From NCBI RefSeq assembly GCF_003071065.1, contig NZ_QCXX01000005.1, positions 400,198 to 464,197 of the forward strand: a stretch of 64,000 bases of DNA, written 5' to 3'. Shown piece by piece: positions 25,115 through 33,475 of this stretch. The position numbers were made by a program, and so were the translations under genes. Source of the stretch: Sphingobacterium athyrii (GTDB lineage: Bacteria; Bacteroidota; Bacteroidia; Sphingobacteriales; Sphingobacteriaceae). The stretch's first letter is position 1, and every line of letters starts with the position of its first letter. The notes beneath the pieces are model-generated. The model had not been told where the DNA came from, searched no databases, and saw only the letters and a list, made by a program, of their open reading frames with translations.

Positions 25115-26071
25115 TTACATTTTCAGCAAATCTTTTATAAAATCCTCCTTTTCCGAATAATTGCCGGATGGAGGTATGAGCTTGGGTGAATCAATTGGAA
25201 TCATACCAAAAAAGCGCATAGCAGAAAAGATATATAGATGCTTTTGTTTCATCATTGGGGCGACCTTGGGTCCGGCTTCATCGATTAAAATATCCAAGAA
25301 TTTCATGAGAGATTTGGCAACAAGACTGCTAAAGATTCTCCTAGCGGATTTATTTTTGCTTATTTTAAATACGCACATCTGTTTATGCAATCTTATAAAA
25401 TATTCCAATGTGAATTCGAATTCTAGTCCCTCATTAATTGCCACACTTAATATAGAATTGGAAGTGATGAAATTGGTATTATAACGTCCCTTTATTCTAT
25501 CATCAAATTTTGAATATCTATCATCAATTAATTTATCCAATATTTCTTTTGAACTCGCTGGGTCAACAAGAATATTATCCTGTGAGATTAAGTTGCCTTT
25601 TTCGTCCCTGTGTTTGATGGATATTTCACTCCGACTGATATTTTTTCGGATTCGTAACAGTTTTACAAGTTCTTCAACGTCTGCAATCTCCCAGTTAACC
25701 AATTCTTGATGATTCATTCCATCACTCTCTTTATTATCCAGTAGCTTGTAATGCAATTCCCACTCATAATCAAGATATGTATTAATGAGACACAGACTTT
25801 CAAAGATGAGGGCTAAAATCATCTCTTTATGATATTGATCGAGATTTTCATAATCTTCATTTAAAAGCATTGAAGATAGGTCATAGATCATAGAATAATC
25901 GTCATGCCAGAACTTTTTTCCATTTTCGTCGATATATCCCAAAGGATAAGCCATAAAGGCAAAATGTTGGTTATCTGTCCAGTCTTTGGTGTTATAATCA
26001 TTTTGGTAACACTGTTTTAAACGAAATGGATTAAGTTTAATATCTATATTGAATGGCATTTCTTCTATCAT
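25115..26071 (-). CDS. Hypothetical protein, element cargo
   Basis: This 318-aa soluble, mostly helical protein is acidic in the N-terminal half (WTDNQHFAFMAYPLGYIDENGKKFWHDDYSM) with a basic patch near 225-255 (LHKQMCVFKISKNKSARRIF). It has no recognised motif or membrane segment. It lies between the integrase (109 bases downstream) and the 150-aa gene (187 bases). It could be a replication, excision or regulatory protein by position, but nothing in the sequence decides. Confidence 0.65.
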   Translation of the reverse strand: MIEEMPFNIDIKLNPFRLKQCYQNDYNTKDWTDNQHFAFMAYPLGYIDENGKKFWHDDYSMIYDLSSMLLNEDYENLDQYHKEMILALIFESLCLINTYLDYEWELHYKLLDNKESDGMNHQELVNWEIADVEELVKLLRIRKNISRSEISIKHRDEKGNLISQDNILVDPASSKEILDKLIDDRYSKFDDRIKGRYNTNFITSNSILSVAINEGLEFEFTLEYFIRLHKQMCVFKISKNKSARRIFSSLVAKSLMKFLDILIDEAGPKVAPMMKQKHLYIFSAMRFFGMIPIDSPKLIPPSGNYSEKEDFIKDLLKM

Positions 26072-26180
26072 GACCCAAAAATATAAAAGCCATTGGATTT
26101 ACCCTCGGAATGATAACAGAAAATGAGAACTCATTTTATTAGAGGGGGTATAATTAACAAAATGAATTCTCAAATTCTCA

Positions 26181-27314
26181 TTATAATTCTGGCATCACAT
26201 GTTTTAATTCATCCGCATTATGAACACCTAATCCACGCAGGTATTTAAGCGTTACAATCATATCAGAATGACCTAACAGTTGTTGGAGTATATGAAGATC
26301 TTTGGTTTTCTTATATACATTTATGGCAGCGGTGTGTCTAAAAGAATAAATGGTTTGGTTTTCACTTAATAAACCTAATTCTCTCATTTTCTTTGCCTGC
26401 CTAGACCATGCTTTGCTAAAATAATTTTCGTTAAAATAATCTGCGGTTTCTGTAAATAGGTTTTGATTAGGTAAAAGTTTCCTAGCTCTTTCTATTATGG
26501 CTTCTTTGACATATTTGGGTATAGGCGTGACCCGAACTCTCCCGCTTTTGTTTTCTTCTCCTGAGAGGTGGATTTCACTAAAATCATTTTTAAAATGTTG
26601 TCCCTTTAGCTTACGAACTTCAATATGTGGTCTCAGAAAGCAACCATAACTAAGCAAGCAACATAAGTAAAGATTTTCGTGTGCTTTTTTTAAATAGTTC
26701 AATACTAAATGGATTTGTTTTTCATCGTAGGTCTGATGTAAAACACTCTTAGGTTTTCTTCTTTCTGTTTTCTTAATCAGATTAATATTTAAATCATACA
26801 AGTTGTTGATTTTGGACAATAAAACTCCTAGATCTCTTCTTTTGTCCATATAATAGGTGTTTGAACTTTGAAATTGATTGAGGAAATTCTGAACCTCTCG
26901 CACCTTTAAAGTGGAGATTGGATTATCTAAATTTTCTTCCCCAAGGTAACTGATAAATGCGGAGTGAACTTTTGTCAAGTTCTGTTTATAACGAGTATTT
27001 AAATTCGAAATTAATTTTTGATTTAAGGCACTCTGAAATGCTTTTCTTATAGATACCTCTTCTTCAACAAATGTGTGGTTAATTTCAGAGATTGGCGGAT
27101 AATTTCCAATGTCAATAGCCTTCCTAAATTCATACTCTAATATTTGTAGTTGTTTATCTCTTTCATAAACCGATGTAGCATAATTAGGTTTAATATCTAA
27201 GCCTATTTTTAGTCCTGTGTATTCCTTTGTTCTTTTCCCATTTAGGCAAATTGAAATAAATACTCTTTTTTTTAAATCATCTGATCTTTTGATTTTGACT
27301 GAATAATCACTCAT
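26181..27314 (-). CDS. Tyrosine-family site-specific integrase
   Basis: This 377-aa recombinase inserts and excises the element at tRNA-Lys. The N-terminal part (1-90) fits the arm-DNA-binding domain, 95-180 a SAM-like core-binding domain, and 190-370 the catalytic domain. Catalytic residues: Arg228 (GCFLRPHIEV), Arg326 in YSFRHTAA (the first His of the usual HxxR is Tyr323), His349 (LLGHSD) and nucleophile Tyr358 (LKYLRG). The start codon abuts GTCTC repeats at 27318-27333, so binding of the integrase there could repress its own gene. The right attachment repeat begins 80 bases upstream. Confidence 0.93.
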   Translation of the reverse strand: MSDYSVKIKRSDDLKKRVFISICLNGKRTKEYTGLKIGLDIKPNYATSVYERDKQLQILEYEFRKAIDIGNYPPISEINHTFVEEEVSIRKAFQSALNQKLISNLNTRYKQNLTKVHSAFISYLGEENLDNPISTLKVREVQNFLNQFQSSNTYYMDKRRDLGVLLSKINNLYDLNINLIKKTERRKPKSVLHQTYDEKQIHLVLNYLKKAHENLYLCCLLSYGCFLRPHIEVRKLKGQHFKNDFSEIHLSGEENKSGRVRVTPIPKYVKEAIIERARKLLPNQNLFTETADYFNENYFSKAWSRQAKKMRELGLLSENQTIYSFRHTAAINVYKKTKDLHILQQLLGHSDMIVTLKYLRGLGVHNADELKHVMPEL

Positions 27315-27317
27315 TGT

Positions 27318-27333
27318 GTCTCACTTTTGTCTC
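27318..27333 (+). promoter_or_regulatory. Putative integrase arm sites (right)
   Basis: Two GTCTC repeats 11 bases apart (GTCTCACTTTTGTCTC) match the left-end array at 14750-14765 exactly. They lie directly upstream of the integrase start. Confidence 0.6.
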
Positions 27334-27393
27334 AGCAAGACGAAAAATGGAAAAAAGCGCTTTTAAACGTGCTCTAGTGGGTATAGCCGGTAC

Positions 27394-27442
27394 ACTCTTA
27401 ATCTGTGGGTCCTGAGTTCGAGCCTCAGCGGGGTCACTTTCA
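27394..27442 (+). repeat. Right attachment site (49-bp repeat)
   Basis: An exact copy of 14524-14572. Only the 3' half of tRNA-Lys is present here, with no D arm, so it is not a tRNA gene. Confidence 0.88.
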
Positions 27443-27801
27443 GAAAAGCCTTTTTACGTAAGTAGAACGGCTTTTTTTATGCCTTTAAAGTGGTTTTTTC
27501 ATTTTTGTCATACCGAGAGTTATAAAATCTATTAATTAATTTGAAACACTTAAATACGACTTCTATTTCATATTTAACCCAATTCTGGCTAAAATTGTAC
27601 TGATTTGGCGCACTTTTGGCGCATTTTTATCTGTATATTCTAACCACGAGATCCCAATCTAATGCTCTCTAATTGAATAAGACACCAACGTTGTTGAGAA
27701 CCCAAAATTTTTAAGGGGTATATAATATCAAAAATAAATGAGCTGAAATAACATGGATACGTAGTCCATCGGGGCAATATCCCGTATTCTATTAGAAAGT
27801 G
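27443..27801. mobile_element. Scar resembling the left end of a second related element
   Basis: Past the right attachment repeat the sequence repeats the order seen at 14573-15157. First comes a tRNA terminator hairpin (27444-27478), then the shared stretch GTTATAAAATCTATTAATTA. Next come phased repeats, here GGCGCA at 27607 and 27618 (11 apart), and last the inverted-repeat block 27664-27801. Identity is partial. The rest of this second element and a third attachment repeat are absent, so it is probably a deletion remnant. Confidence 0.6.
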
Positions 27802-27904
27802 TAGGGTTATTTAATTTTTTCTAAAGTAATGAGTAAAGTTTGTTCTTCAAGCTACTTAATTCAGTAAATTTATTCCGTAAATTTGTATCGGAGGCAATAA
27901 GTTT
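27443..27904. other. Gene-free region right of the element
   Basis: It contains the scar described above and, at its right end, TAAATTTG (27878-27885) as a -7 box for the response regulator, about 20 bases before its ATG. Confidence 0.55.
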
Positions 27905-28369
27905 ATGGAAAACAAGAAGATTTCAATATTGTATGTTGATGATGAGGAGAATAATTTGTTTTCCTTCAAGGCGACATTCCGTTTAAAATATAAGATATTT
28001 ACCGCCATCAGTGGAGCAGAGGCAATTGATCTCGTTAAAAATAATTCGATTAATATCATTATCACCGATCAACGAATGCCCGAAATGACCGGTGTCGAGT
28101 TTTTGGAGAGGATCATTAAGATTGATGCAGCTCCAATGCGTATACTTTTAACGGGGTATACTGATATGGCTGCTGTGGTCGATGCTGTCAATAAAGGAAA
28201 GATATTCCATTACCTCAATAAACCTTGGAGCGAAGCAGAACTGGACGAAACGATTCAGCGTGCGTATGAGGTATATCTGGAACGGCAAAAAATAATCGAA
28301 ACGAATGCGAAACTCGAATCATCCAATGATCAACTCGAGTTTATGTTGCGCCAAAAACTGCTTTCCTAA
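27905..28369 (+). CDS. Response regulator with short coiled-coil tail
   Basis: This 154-aa protein has one receiver domain: acidic pair Asp12-Asp13 in YVDDEENN, phospho-acceptor Asp55 in ITDQRMPEMTG, Thr in LLTGYTD and Lys in YLNKPW. A coiled-coil tail follows (about 125-150), with no DNA-binding domain. Its receiver closely resembles that of the convergent hybrid protein (28396-29481), so the two probably arose by duplication. It may act as a phosphate sink or an output partner of the kinases in the neighbouring operon. Confidence 0.9.
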   Translation: MENKKISILYVDDEENNLFSFKATFRLKYKIFTAISGAEAIDLVKNNSINIIITDQRMPEMTGVEFLERIIKIDAAPMRILLTGYTDMAAVVDAVNKGKIFHYLNKPWSEAELDETIQRAYEVYLERQKIIETNAKLESSNDQLEFMLRQKLLS

Positions 28370-28389
28370 AACAAAAGCTTTTAGGAAAG
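28361..28389. terminator. Shared terminator between convergent signalling genes
   Basis: An 11-bp stem CTTTCCTAAAA/TTTTAGGAAAG contains the stop codon of the rightward response regulator and lies 7 bases from the end of the leftward hybrid gene. Confidence 0.7.
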
Positions 28390-28395
28390 GCAGAA

Positions 28396-29481
28396 CTATT
28401 TACTCGGTATACTGACTGTAAATGTCGTGCCTGCACCCAGTGGCGATTGCACATCAATGGTCCCTTGCAGCTTTAGTAGCGCGTTTTGTACGTTATACAA
28501 GCCAAATCCCATGCCTTTAGCCTGATCACTGCCCCTAAAAAACAGTTTGAAAATATCATGAATGTGTTCGGGAGAAATACCGATACCATTATCGCTCACC
28601 ACAATCTTCGCCTGCTTGTCAGATACGTCAACAGATAGTTTAACGAATGGCTCCGCCTGGCCCTTACGCTGATATTTGAAGGCGTTGGATAGTAAATTGT
28701 GTAAAATCAATTCCAGAATTGCCTTGTCACATTTAAATGGTTCTTTTTGGTTTACATAGATATCAAAGCTTACGTCTTTGTTTTGGGTATACATTTTATA
28801 GAACTGTCTTACATTGCCAAAAAGTTCGTCAAAATTAATTTCAGAGAGCATGAGCTCACCTCTCCGCAACAGATAGTAGTCCCTTAGACTATCAATATAG
28901 GCATCTAGGCTGACTAATGAACTATCCATCAAGGTAAGTAATTCATGGATGCGGTCTATATTATCAAATTCTAGCCCAAGTTTTACTGCGGAGAGTACCC
29001 CTGTTAAAGGATCACGTAAATCATGGCTGACACTATAGGCAAACTTATCCAGCTCATCGTACGCTTTCTGCAGCTCCTGATTCTTTGTCTCTAACAGCGA
29101 ATTTGCAACATAAAATTTATTTGCTTCTTCAACTGCTGAAATAATCTCTTCCCTCATCCAAGGCTTGCGGACAAAGCGAAAGATATGGCCCTTATTGATC
29201 GCGTCAATAACTGTATCCATGTCAGCATACGCAGTCAATAAAATACGGATAGGCTTCGGAAAATCTCTTTTGATACGGTGCAGAAAATCTATTCCCAGTT
29301 CTTCGGGCATACGCTGGTCACAAAAGATCACACGGATCTCCGGATTGGCGAGAAGTATTTTCTCGGCTTCAGCTGTGTTTGATGCAGTATGAATGACATA
29401 ATCGTATCTAAAATTCGCTTTAAAACCAATTAAGTTATTTGCTTCATCATCAATATATAATATTTCAAGCTCCGTCTGCAT
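28396..29481 (-). CDS. Receiver-histidine kinase hybrid
   Basis: This 361-aa protein starts at the ATG at 29481, directly before the receiver domain; the ATG at 29529 would add 16 unlikely residues. The receiver spans 1-125 (phospho-acceptor Asp55 in FCDQRMPEELG). HisKA is at about 140-205 with His153 in YSVSHDLRDP, and HATPase_c at about 255-360 (NLLSNAFKY; DNGIGIS; GMGFGLYNV). It is cytoplasmic, with no membrane segment. It is last in a leftward operon after a 7TM-DISM kinase, which likely phosphorylates its receiver. Confidence 0.92.
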   Translation of the reverse strand: MQTELEILYIDDEANNLIGFKANFRYDYVIHTASNTAEAEKILLANPEIRVIFCDQRMPEELGIDFLHRIKRDFPKPIRILLTAYADMDTVIDAINKGHIFRFVRKPWMREEIISAVEEANKFYVANSLLETKNQELQKAYDELDKFAYSVSHDLRDPLTGVLSAVKLGLEFDNIDRIHELLTLMDSSLVSLDAYIDSLRDYYLLRRGELMLSEINFDELFGNVRQFYKMYTQNKDVSFDIYVNQKEPFKCDKAILELILHNLLSNAFKYQRKGQAEPFVKLSVDVSDKQAKIVVSDNGIGISPEHIHDIFKLFFRGSDQAKGMGFGLYNVQNALLKLQGTIDVQSPLGAGTTFTVSIPSK

Positions 29482-29561
29482 AATTTGTATAATATGGTTT
29501 ATTTTCCCAAAATGACCGAAATTAATCATAATTTATCGAACTCATTGGGCTTACTTTTACG

Positions 29562-31712
29562 TCAATTCTTTTGTTGTATGGGGATTTGTAGCGTGAAGAC
29601 TGTTCCCTCTCCTACTTCTGATTCTACAATAATCCTACCATGATGCTTGGCAATGGTATTATAGGCGATGGACATCCCTAACCCTGTCCCCTCGCCGACG
29701 TCCTTTGTCGTGAAAAAAGGTTCAAAAATACGTTCCTGAATATTTTTTGGAATACCGATGCCATTGTCTGCTATTTTAACAAAAATACTGGACAGATCCG
29801 CAGCAAGTCCAGTTTCTATCCCTAATTTCCCCCCTCCGTTATCACCGAATTTTTTGTTGATGGCATACAGTGCATTCGTTATAATATTCAGAAATACCTG
29901 GTTCAGTTTCCCTGCATGGCATTCTACCATCGGCAGGTCGCCATATTTTTTTTCGACCTCAATCGTATTATTGATCAAGCTGTTCAGTATCACCATCGTG
30001 GACGCTATGCCCTCGTTGATATCGGCAAATTTTAATGTGTCCTCATCGACACGTGAGAAGATACGTAAACTTTTTACTATTTCAGCGGTACGATGGGCTC
30101 CATCATGCATTCCTTTCAATAGGAAATCGACTTCCGTCTTCAGATAGTCAATGTCCAGATCATCCTTGAATTTTTTGATCTGTAATTGTTTCTCGTCATC
30201 AGAAAGCTCCGGTGCAAAAGCAATACGTTCGACTTCGTCCAACGTGTCCCAGATCATCCTGATATCTCTTTTCAGGGGGGCTACATTCGAGGTGACGAAG
30301 TTGATTGGATTGTTGATTTCGTGTGCCACTCCTGCGGTCAACTGTCCCAACGAGGCCATTTTTTCGGCTTCAACCAATTGTGACTGGGCTTCTTTTAGAT
30401 GTGTCAGTGTCATTTGTAATGACGCATTGGATTCTTTTAGTTCATGTGTTCGTTCACTGACCTTTTGCTCCAACACCATATTCTGTTCACGGATGAGCCG
30501 CTCGTTTTCTAAAGAGATCGCTAATTCTCGTAGCCTAGATTCTTCCTTTTCCTGCTTAAGTATATTGATGCTGTAGGCCAGACCAAAGGATAGCAATGCC
30601 ATTTCGATTACGGAGGCAATCTGCACAGCGTTGCTTGTAAAGTTATTATAGTCTAATATTCCGTAGTCTTTTAATAAAAACACAACGGATCCTAGGAGTA
30701 AAACAGTCCATCCATAAACAAAGTATTTTGCTGGTCTATAGCCGCTTATCATAATGCGATAGGATAAGTAGAGAACAAATAAAGAGCCAGCTCCAGTGGT
30801 CACCTGCATCACAAAAAATGCGGATTGCGTTAAACTGGCTAGCGCCAGGATGGTACCAATGGCAAACAAAATAATAAAAATGATGATTATCCGTCTTGAT
30901 CGCGGTGCATTTTTCTTTAATTGGAGAAATGAATCTGCAAATAAAAGCGCACTAAGCCCCGATAGACAACCAAATATCATGGGGCCTTTGGTTGCAAAGT
31001 AAGGCCAGGAAGGCCATAGATACTGAAAACTATAACCTTTGATGCCCATTTGGGTGACACCGGCACAGAGGACATATAACACGTAATAAAGGTACCCCCT
31101 ATCCCTTACGGAGAAAAATAGAAAGAGATTATATATCACCATAATGAGTACTATTCCGATATAGATACCACTAATGAGGCTATCGTTATTCATCTGCGTC
31201 ACAAATTGTCGCTCGCTACTCAGGTAGATGGGTAATATAATCTGCTCGGTACTTTTAATACGAATGAAAAAGTTCTTTTCAGCCCGTCTGGGCAGATGAA
31301 TGTCAAATACATAGTTCGGAACTTTATATTTTCGTATGGAAAAATTTTGATGTTCCCCAAGTTTGATCGATTGGTAAGAGCCATTCCCGGACGGGCTATA
31401 TAATTCAACTTCATCCAATAACGGATAGGCAATTTCTAATAGAAAATATAAATCTTGTTCGCTGCTATTTTTTATAGGGAGGCGAAACCAGACGGCGTCA
31501 GATGAGGTGCCTAAGTTTGGAACTGCACTATTTAGGGGTTGAAAGTCCGATGAAGATAAAATGGTTGAAAATGCGGGGTTCCCAGGCCCGGTATAACGCT
31601 CCAGCTGATGACCGATCAGTAGCCTTTGTCCGGGATGGTCAACAGTGAGCTGTGCTCGTGACGGGAGGCATGCGAGAATATACAGACAGATTAGGGAAAA
31701 CCAGCACTTCAT
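29562..31712 (-). CDS. 7TM-DISM sensor histidine kinase
   Basis: This 716-aa membrane kinase has a signal peptide (about 1-20), a periplasmic 7TMR-DISMED2 beta-jellyroll ligand domain (about 25-170), seven membrane helices (about 178-385) and a coiled coil (385-450). HisKA carries His464 in GVAHEINNP, and an HATPase domain follows (NLFTNAL-type NIITNALYAI; DNGIGIPKN; GEGTGLGMS). DISMED2 domains are thought to bind carbohydrates or other small ligands. It starts 10 bases after the stop of a methyltransferase and precedes a receiver-kinase hybrid, so ligand binding is probably relayed to those regulators. Confidence 0.93.
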   Translation of the reverse strand: MKCWFSLICLYILACLPSRAQLTVDHPGQRLLIGHQLERYTGPGNPAFSTILSSSDFQPLNSAVPNLGTSSDAVWFRLPIKNSSEQDLYFLLEIAYPLLDEVELYSPSGNGSYQSIKLGEHQNFSIRKYKVPNYVFDIHLPRRAEKNFFIRIKSTEQIILPIYLSSERQFVTQMNNDSLISGIYIGIVLIMVIYNLFLFFSVRDRGYLYYVLYVLCAGVTQMGIKGYSFQYLWPSWPYFATKGPMIFGCLSGLSALLFADSFLQLKKNAPRSRRIIIIFIILFAIGTILALASLTQSAFFVMQVTTGAGSLFVLYLSYRIMISGYRPAKYFVYGWTVLLLGSVVFLLKDYGILDYNNFTSNAVQIASVIEMALLSFGLAYSINILKQEKEESRLRELAISLENERLIREQNMVLEQKVSERTHELKESNASLQMTLTHLKEAQSQLVEAEKMASLGQLTAGVAHEINNPINFVTSNVAPLKRDIRMIWDTLDEVERIAFAPELSDDEKQLQIKKFKDDLDIDYLKTEVDFLLKGMHDGAHRTAEIVKSLRIFSRVDEDTLKFADINEGIASTMVILNSLINNTIEVEKKYGDLPMVECHAGKLNQVFLNIITNALYAINKKFGDNGGGKLGIETGLAADLSSIFVKIADNGIGIPKNIQERIFEPFFTTKDVGEGTGLGMSIAYNTIAKHHGRIIVESEVGEGTVFTLQIPIQQKN

Positions 31713-31722
31713 TTTTAGGAGG

Positions 31723-32487
31723 CTATTTTTTTGCCAGGGCGATGACCAGATTCATTGACACTAAAAAACAGCCAGTTTCATCCAATTGTTTCAGTGTTTG
31801 TTGGAATTCCTCAAATTCTGCTTGGCTCAATTTGCCTTTTTCGAACATCTCCAAGAGGATGCTGTCTAAAAACAGATAGCGGTTGGCTTCTTCTTTAGAG
31901 CGTGTCACCATGCAGAAAGTTTGCAGTTGAACATCTTGAAATCCATTTGCAAGGAGGTCTGTTGTCAGCTTATTGCCCGCCCAGCCGTTGTTGACTTTCT
32001 CTTCGGTCAAATAATGGCAGATCTTGGCTTCTATGCTTACATGCTGGGTGTAGAAAGTCAGGCTATTCCAGATGGTCTCAACGATAACCACAGGTTGGCC
32101 CTTGCCCAATATGCGATATACCTCACGAAACATCTTTTGTGGATCAGTCAAATGCTGGACAAGACGTTCCATCCGTACTCCGGAAACCTCCTCATCTTCG
32201 AAATCGAGCTGATATACCTCACCCTGAACGAAATTAACATTGCTGATTCCGTCGCTACCTGCTTTCGCATGATCAATCAATTTCGCATCATGGTCTACGC
32301 CGATCACCTGTACTTCGCTTCCCAGCATATTGGCCAGGTTAATAGCATCCATTCCGGTACCGCAACCCAAATCGGCAAGGAGCCCCTCTTTGATCGTTGT
32401 GAAAGGAGAATAGGATTGTATTTTTAATTGCTTGAGAAAGTCTCCGGTATCCTGTAAATAACCGGCGCCATAGTGTTTAGTGTCCAT
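31723..32487 (-). CDS. SAM-dependent class I methyltransferase
   Basis: This 254-aa protein has the Rossmann-type SAM motif LLADLGCGTGMDAINLA (about 36-52), the acidic Asp at VIGVDHD and a post-motif VRMERLVQHL. It resembles small-molecule methyltransferases (UbiE-like). Its ATG shares one base with the stop of the upstream GNAT-like gene (TAATG), so they are coupled, and the sensor kinase follows 10 bases later. The coupling suggests it modifies something made or handled by the acyltransferase-like protein, perhaps the signal sensed by the kinase. That link is inference. Confidence 0.88.
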   Translation of the reverse strand: MDTKHYGAGYLQDTGDFLKQLKIQSYSPFTTIKEGLLADLGCGTGMDAINLANMLGSEVQVIGVDHDAKLIDHAKAGSDGISNVNFVQGEVYQLDFEDEEVSGVRMERLVQHLTDPQKMFREVYRILGKGQPVVIVETIWNSLTFYTQHVSIEAKICHYLTEEKVNNGWAGNKLTTDLLANGFQDVQLQTFCMVTRSKEEANRYLFLDSILLEMFEKGKLSQAEFEEFQQTLKQLDETGCFLVSMNLVIALAKK

Positions 32488-33296
32488 TACAAAATATTTA
32501 GATTACGTTGATCTGTTTTGAGATCTGCCGATGTGTGCTGCAAATTTTTTATGACCTCTTCAAGATCCCAACGGTCTAGGTTGGGGATGTCTATTTGATA
32601 GTGAATTTCAATTTCTTTATTTCGCAGGGTTTCTATCCGGACAATATTGGAATTGTTTCGGAGGGAGAAAATAGCTTCCTTATTTTCCTGATCGGCTTCA
32701 GTCAACGTATCCAGATTTCTCATGATCATGACTGTCGCCACTAAGTCTAATTTGGGATAGTAAAAAGTACCATTGTTACCAACGCTGGTATCTATGCGGT
32801 AACCCACACTTTCCGCCAGTTTTACCGTATATGGGGCGCACAGTGCAAATAACGATTTGATTCCGATCTGTGTACTGATGGCTGCTCCGGCCCTGGTGAG
32901 GAAAATACTCCCGATTCCATAGCCCGCGATCTCCCGCGAGTTCCATAGCCCGCAGCCTTCGCCGGTGCCATGTAAGGCGTAGTCGTATACTAAATCGTAA
33001 ATCCGCGCATCCATGGCACCTGTAGCCTGTTCTATCGGCAATGGCTCACTTCCGCCGGCGGCATGTATGCGAACACCTCCATATACCTTCTCACCATCAA
33101 GAGATTCTACAATAAGGACGAATGACGCCGGATTGTACATCCATTCGTTCTTGGACGAAGTAACTTTCTTGACACCTATCGCTGTCAAGACATGGGCGTG
33201 CCCTTCTATAAAACGTTCACAGGTCTTAGGATCGTCGATAGCACGAAATGCTCTCAATCTAACTACCGGACGTCCATCGTTGAATAATAATGCCAC
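32487..33296 (-). CDS. GNAT-fold acyltransferase-like protein
   Basis: This 269-aa protein has a start codon of GTG (an in-frame TAA lies just upstream). The segment SFVLIVESLDGEKVYGGVRIHAAGG, then REIAGYGIGSIFLTRAGAAISTQIGIKSLFALCAPYTVKLAESVGYR, looks like a GNAT-type fold: a central beta-hairpin, a helix carrying the cofactor site, and the final YxxxxGY-like helix. The C-terminal 70 residues are helical and unknown. A minus-strand TAGTTTTG (33325-33332) gives a promoter with a leader of about 24 nt, so this gene heads the operon. It may make an acylated small molecule, but that is a guess. Confidence 0.7.
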   Translation of the reverse strand: MALLFNDGRPVVRLRAFRAIDDPKTCERFIEGHAHVLTAIGVKKVTSSKNEWMYNPASFVLIVESLDGEKVYGGVRIHAAGGSEPLPIEQATGAMDARIYDLVYDYALHGTGEGCGLWNSREIAGYGIGSIFLTRAGAAISTQIGIKSLFALCAPYTVKLAESVGYRIDTSVGNNGTFYYPKLDLVATVMIMRNLDTLTEADQENKEAIFSLRNNSNIVRIETLRNKEIEIHYQIDIPNLDRWDLEEVIKNLQHTSADLKTDQRNLNIL

Positions 33297-33324
33297 CGAA
33301 ATGCTTTAATTTATCGTTGAAACA

Positions 33325-33332
33325 CAAAACTA
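33325..33332 (-). promoter_or_regulatory. -7 box of the signalling operon
   Basis: Minus-strand TAGTTTTG matches TAnnTTTG. The predicted start is near 33318, about 22 nt before the GTG. Confidence 0.6.
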
Positions 33333-33346
33333 ATCAATAAAAAGCA

Positions 33347-33381
33347 AAAGGTGTTTAAAGCTTTGATAAATAAACACCTTT
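33347..33381 (-). terminator. Terminator of amidohydrolase gene
   Basis: An 11-bp stem AAAGGTGTTTA/TAAACACCTTT is followed on the minus strand by TTGCTTTTTATT. Confidence 0.75.
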
Positions 33382-33475
33382 ATGATCTGCCTTTTACAAA
33401 AAATATATGTAAGGCCGGTTCTATCCATAAAATCAATTATATTAATAGAGATCGGAACCAGCCTGGAATGAACTG

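Larger units (their letters stand above)
14524..27442. mobile_element. Integrative element in tRNA-Lys
   Basis: A 12.9-kb island is flanked by 49-bp perfect direct repeats of the tRNA-Lys 3' end (14524-14572 and 27394-27442). A tyrosine integrase (26181-27314) reads away from the right end, and phased GTCTC repeats occur near both ends. Base composition is clearly more AT-rich than in the flanking core genes. Cargo includes a DNA methyltransferase with an unknown partner, RadC-like and helicase-like proteins and several unknown genes. I see no relaxase, coupling protein or conjugation genes, so it is not self-transmissible by itself. It could be mobilisable or a phage-satellite-like island. 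Left to right: cargo on the plus strand to 19334, then minus-strand genes to the integrase. Confidence 0.88.

Noticed and set aside
27394..27442. Second tRNA-Lys gene
   Set aside because: Only the 3' half is present; no D arm or 5' acceptor strand.
14524..27442. Self-transmissible conjugative element
   Set aside because: No relaxase, coupling protein or type IV secretion genes are seen in the 12.9 kb.
27856..28065. Minus-strand ORF opposite the response regulator
   Set aside because: It is a shadow of the well-supported receiver-domain gene.
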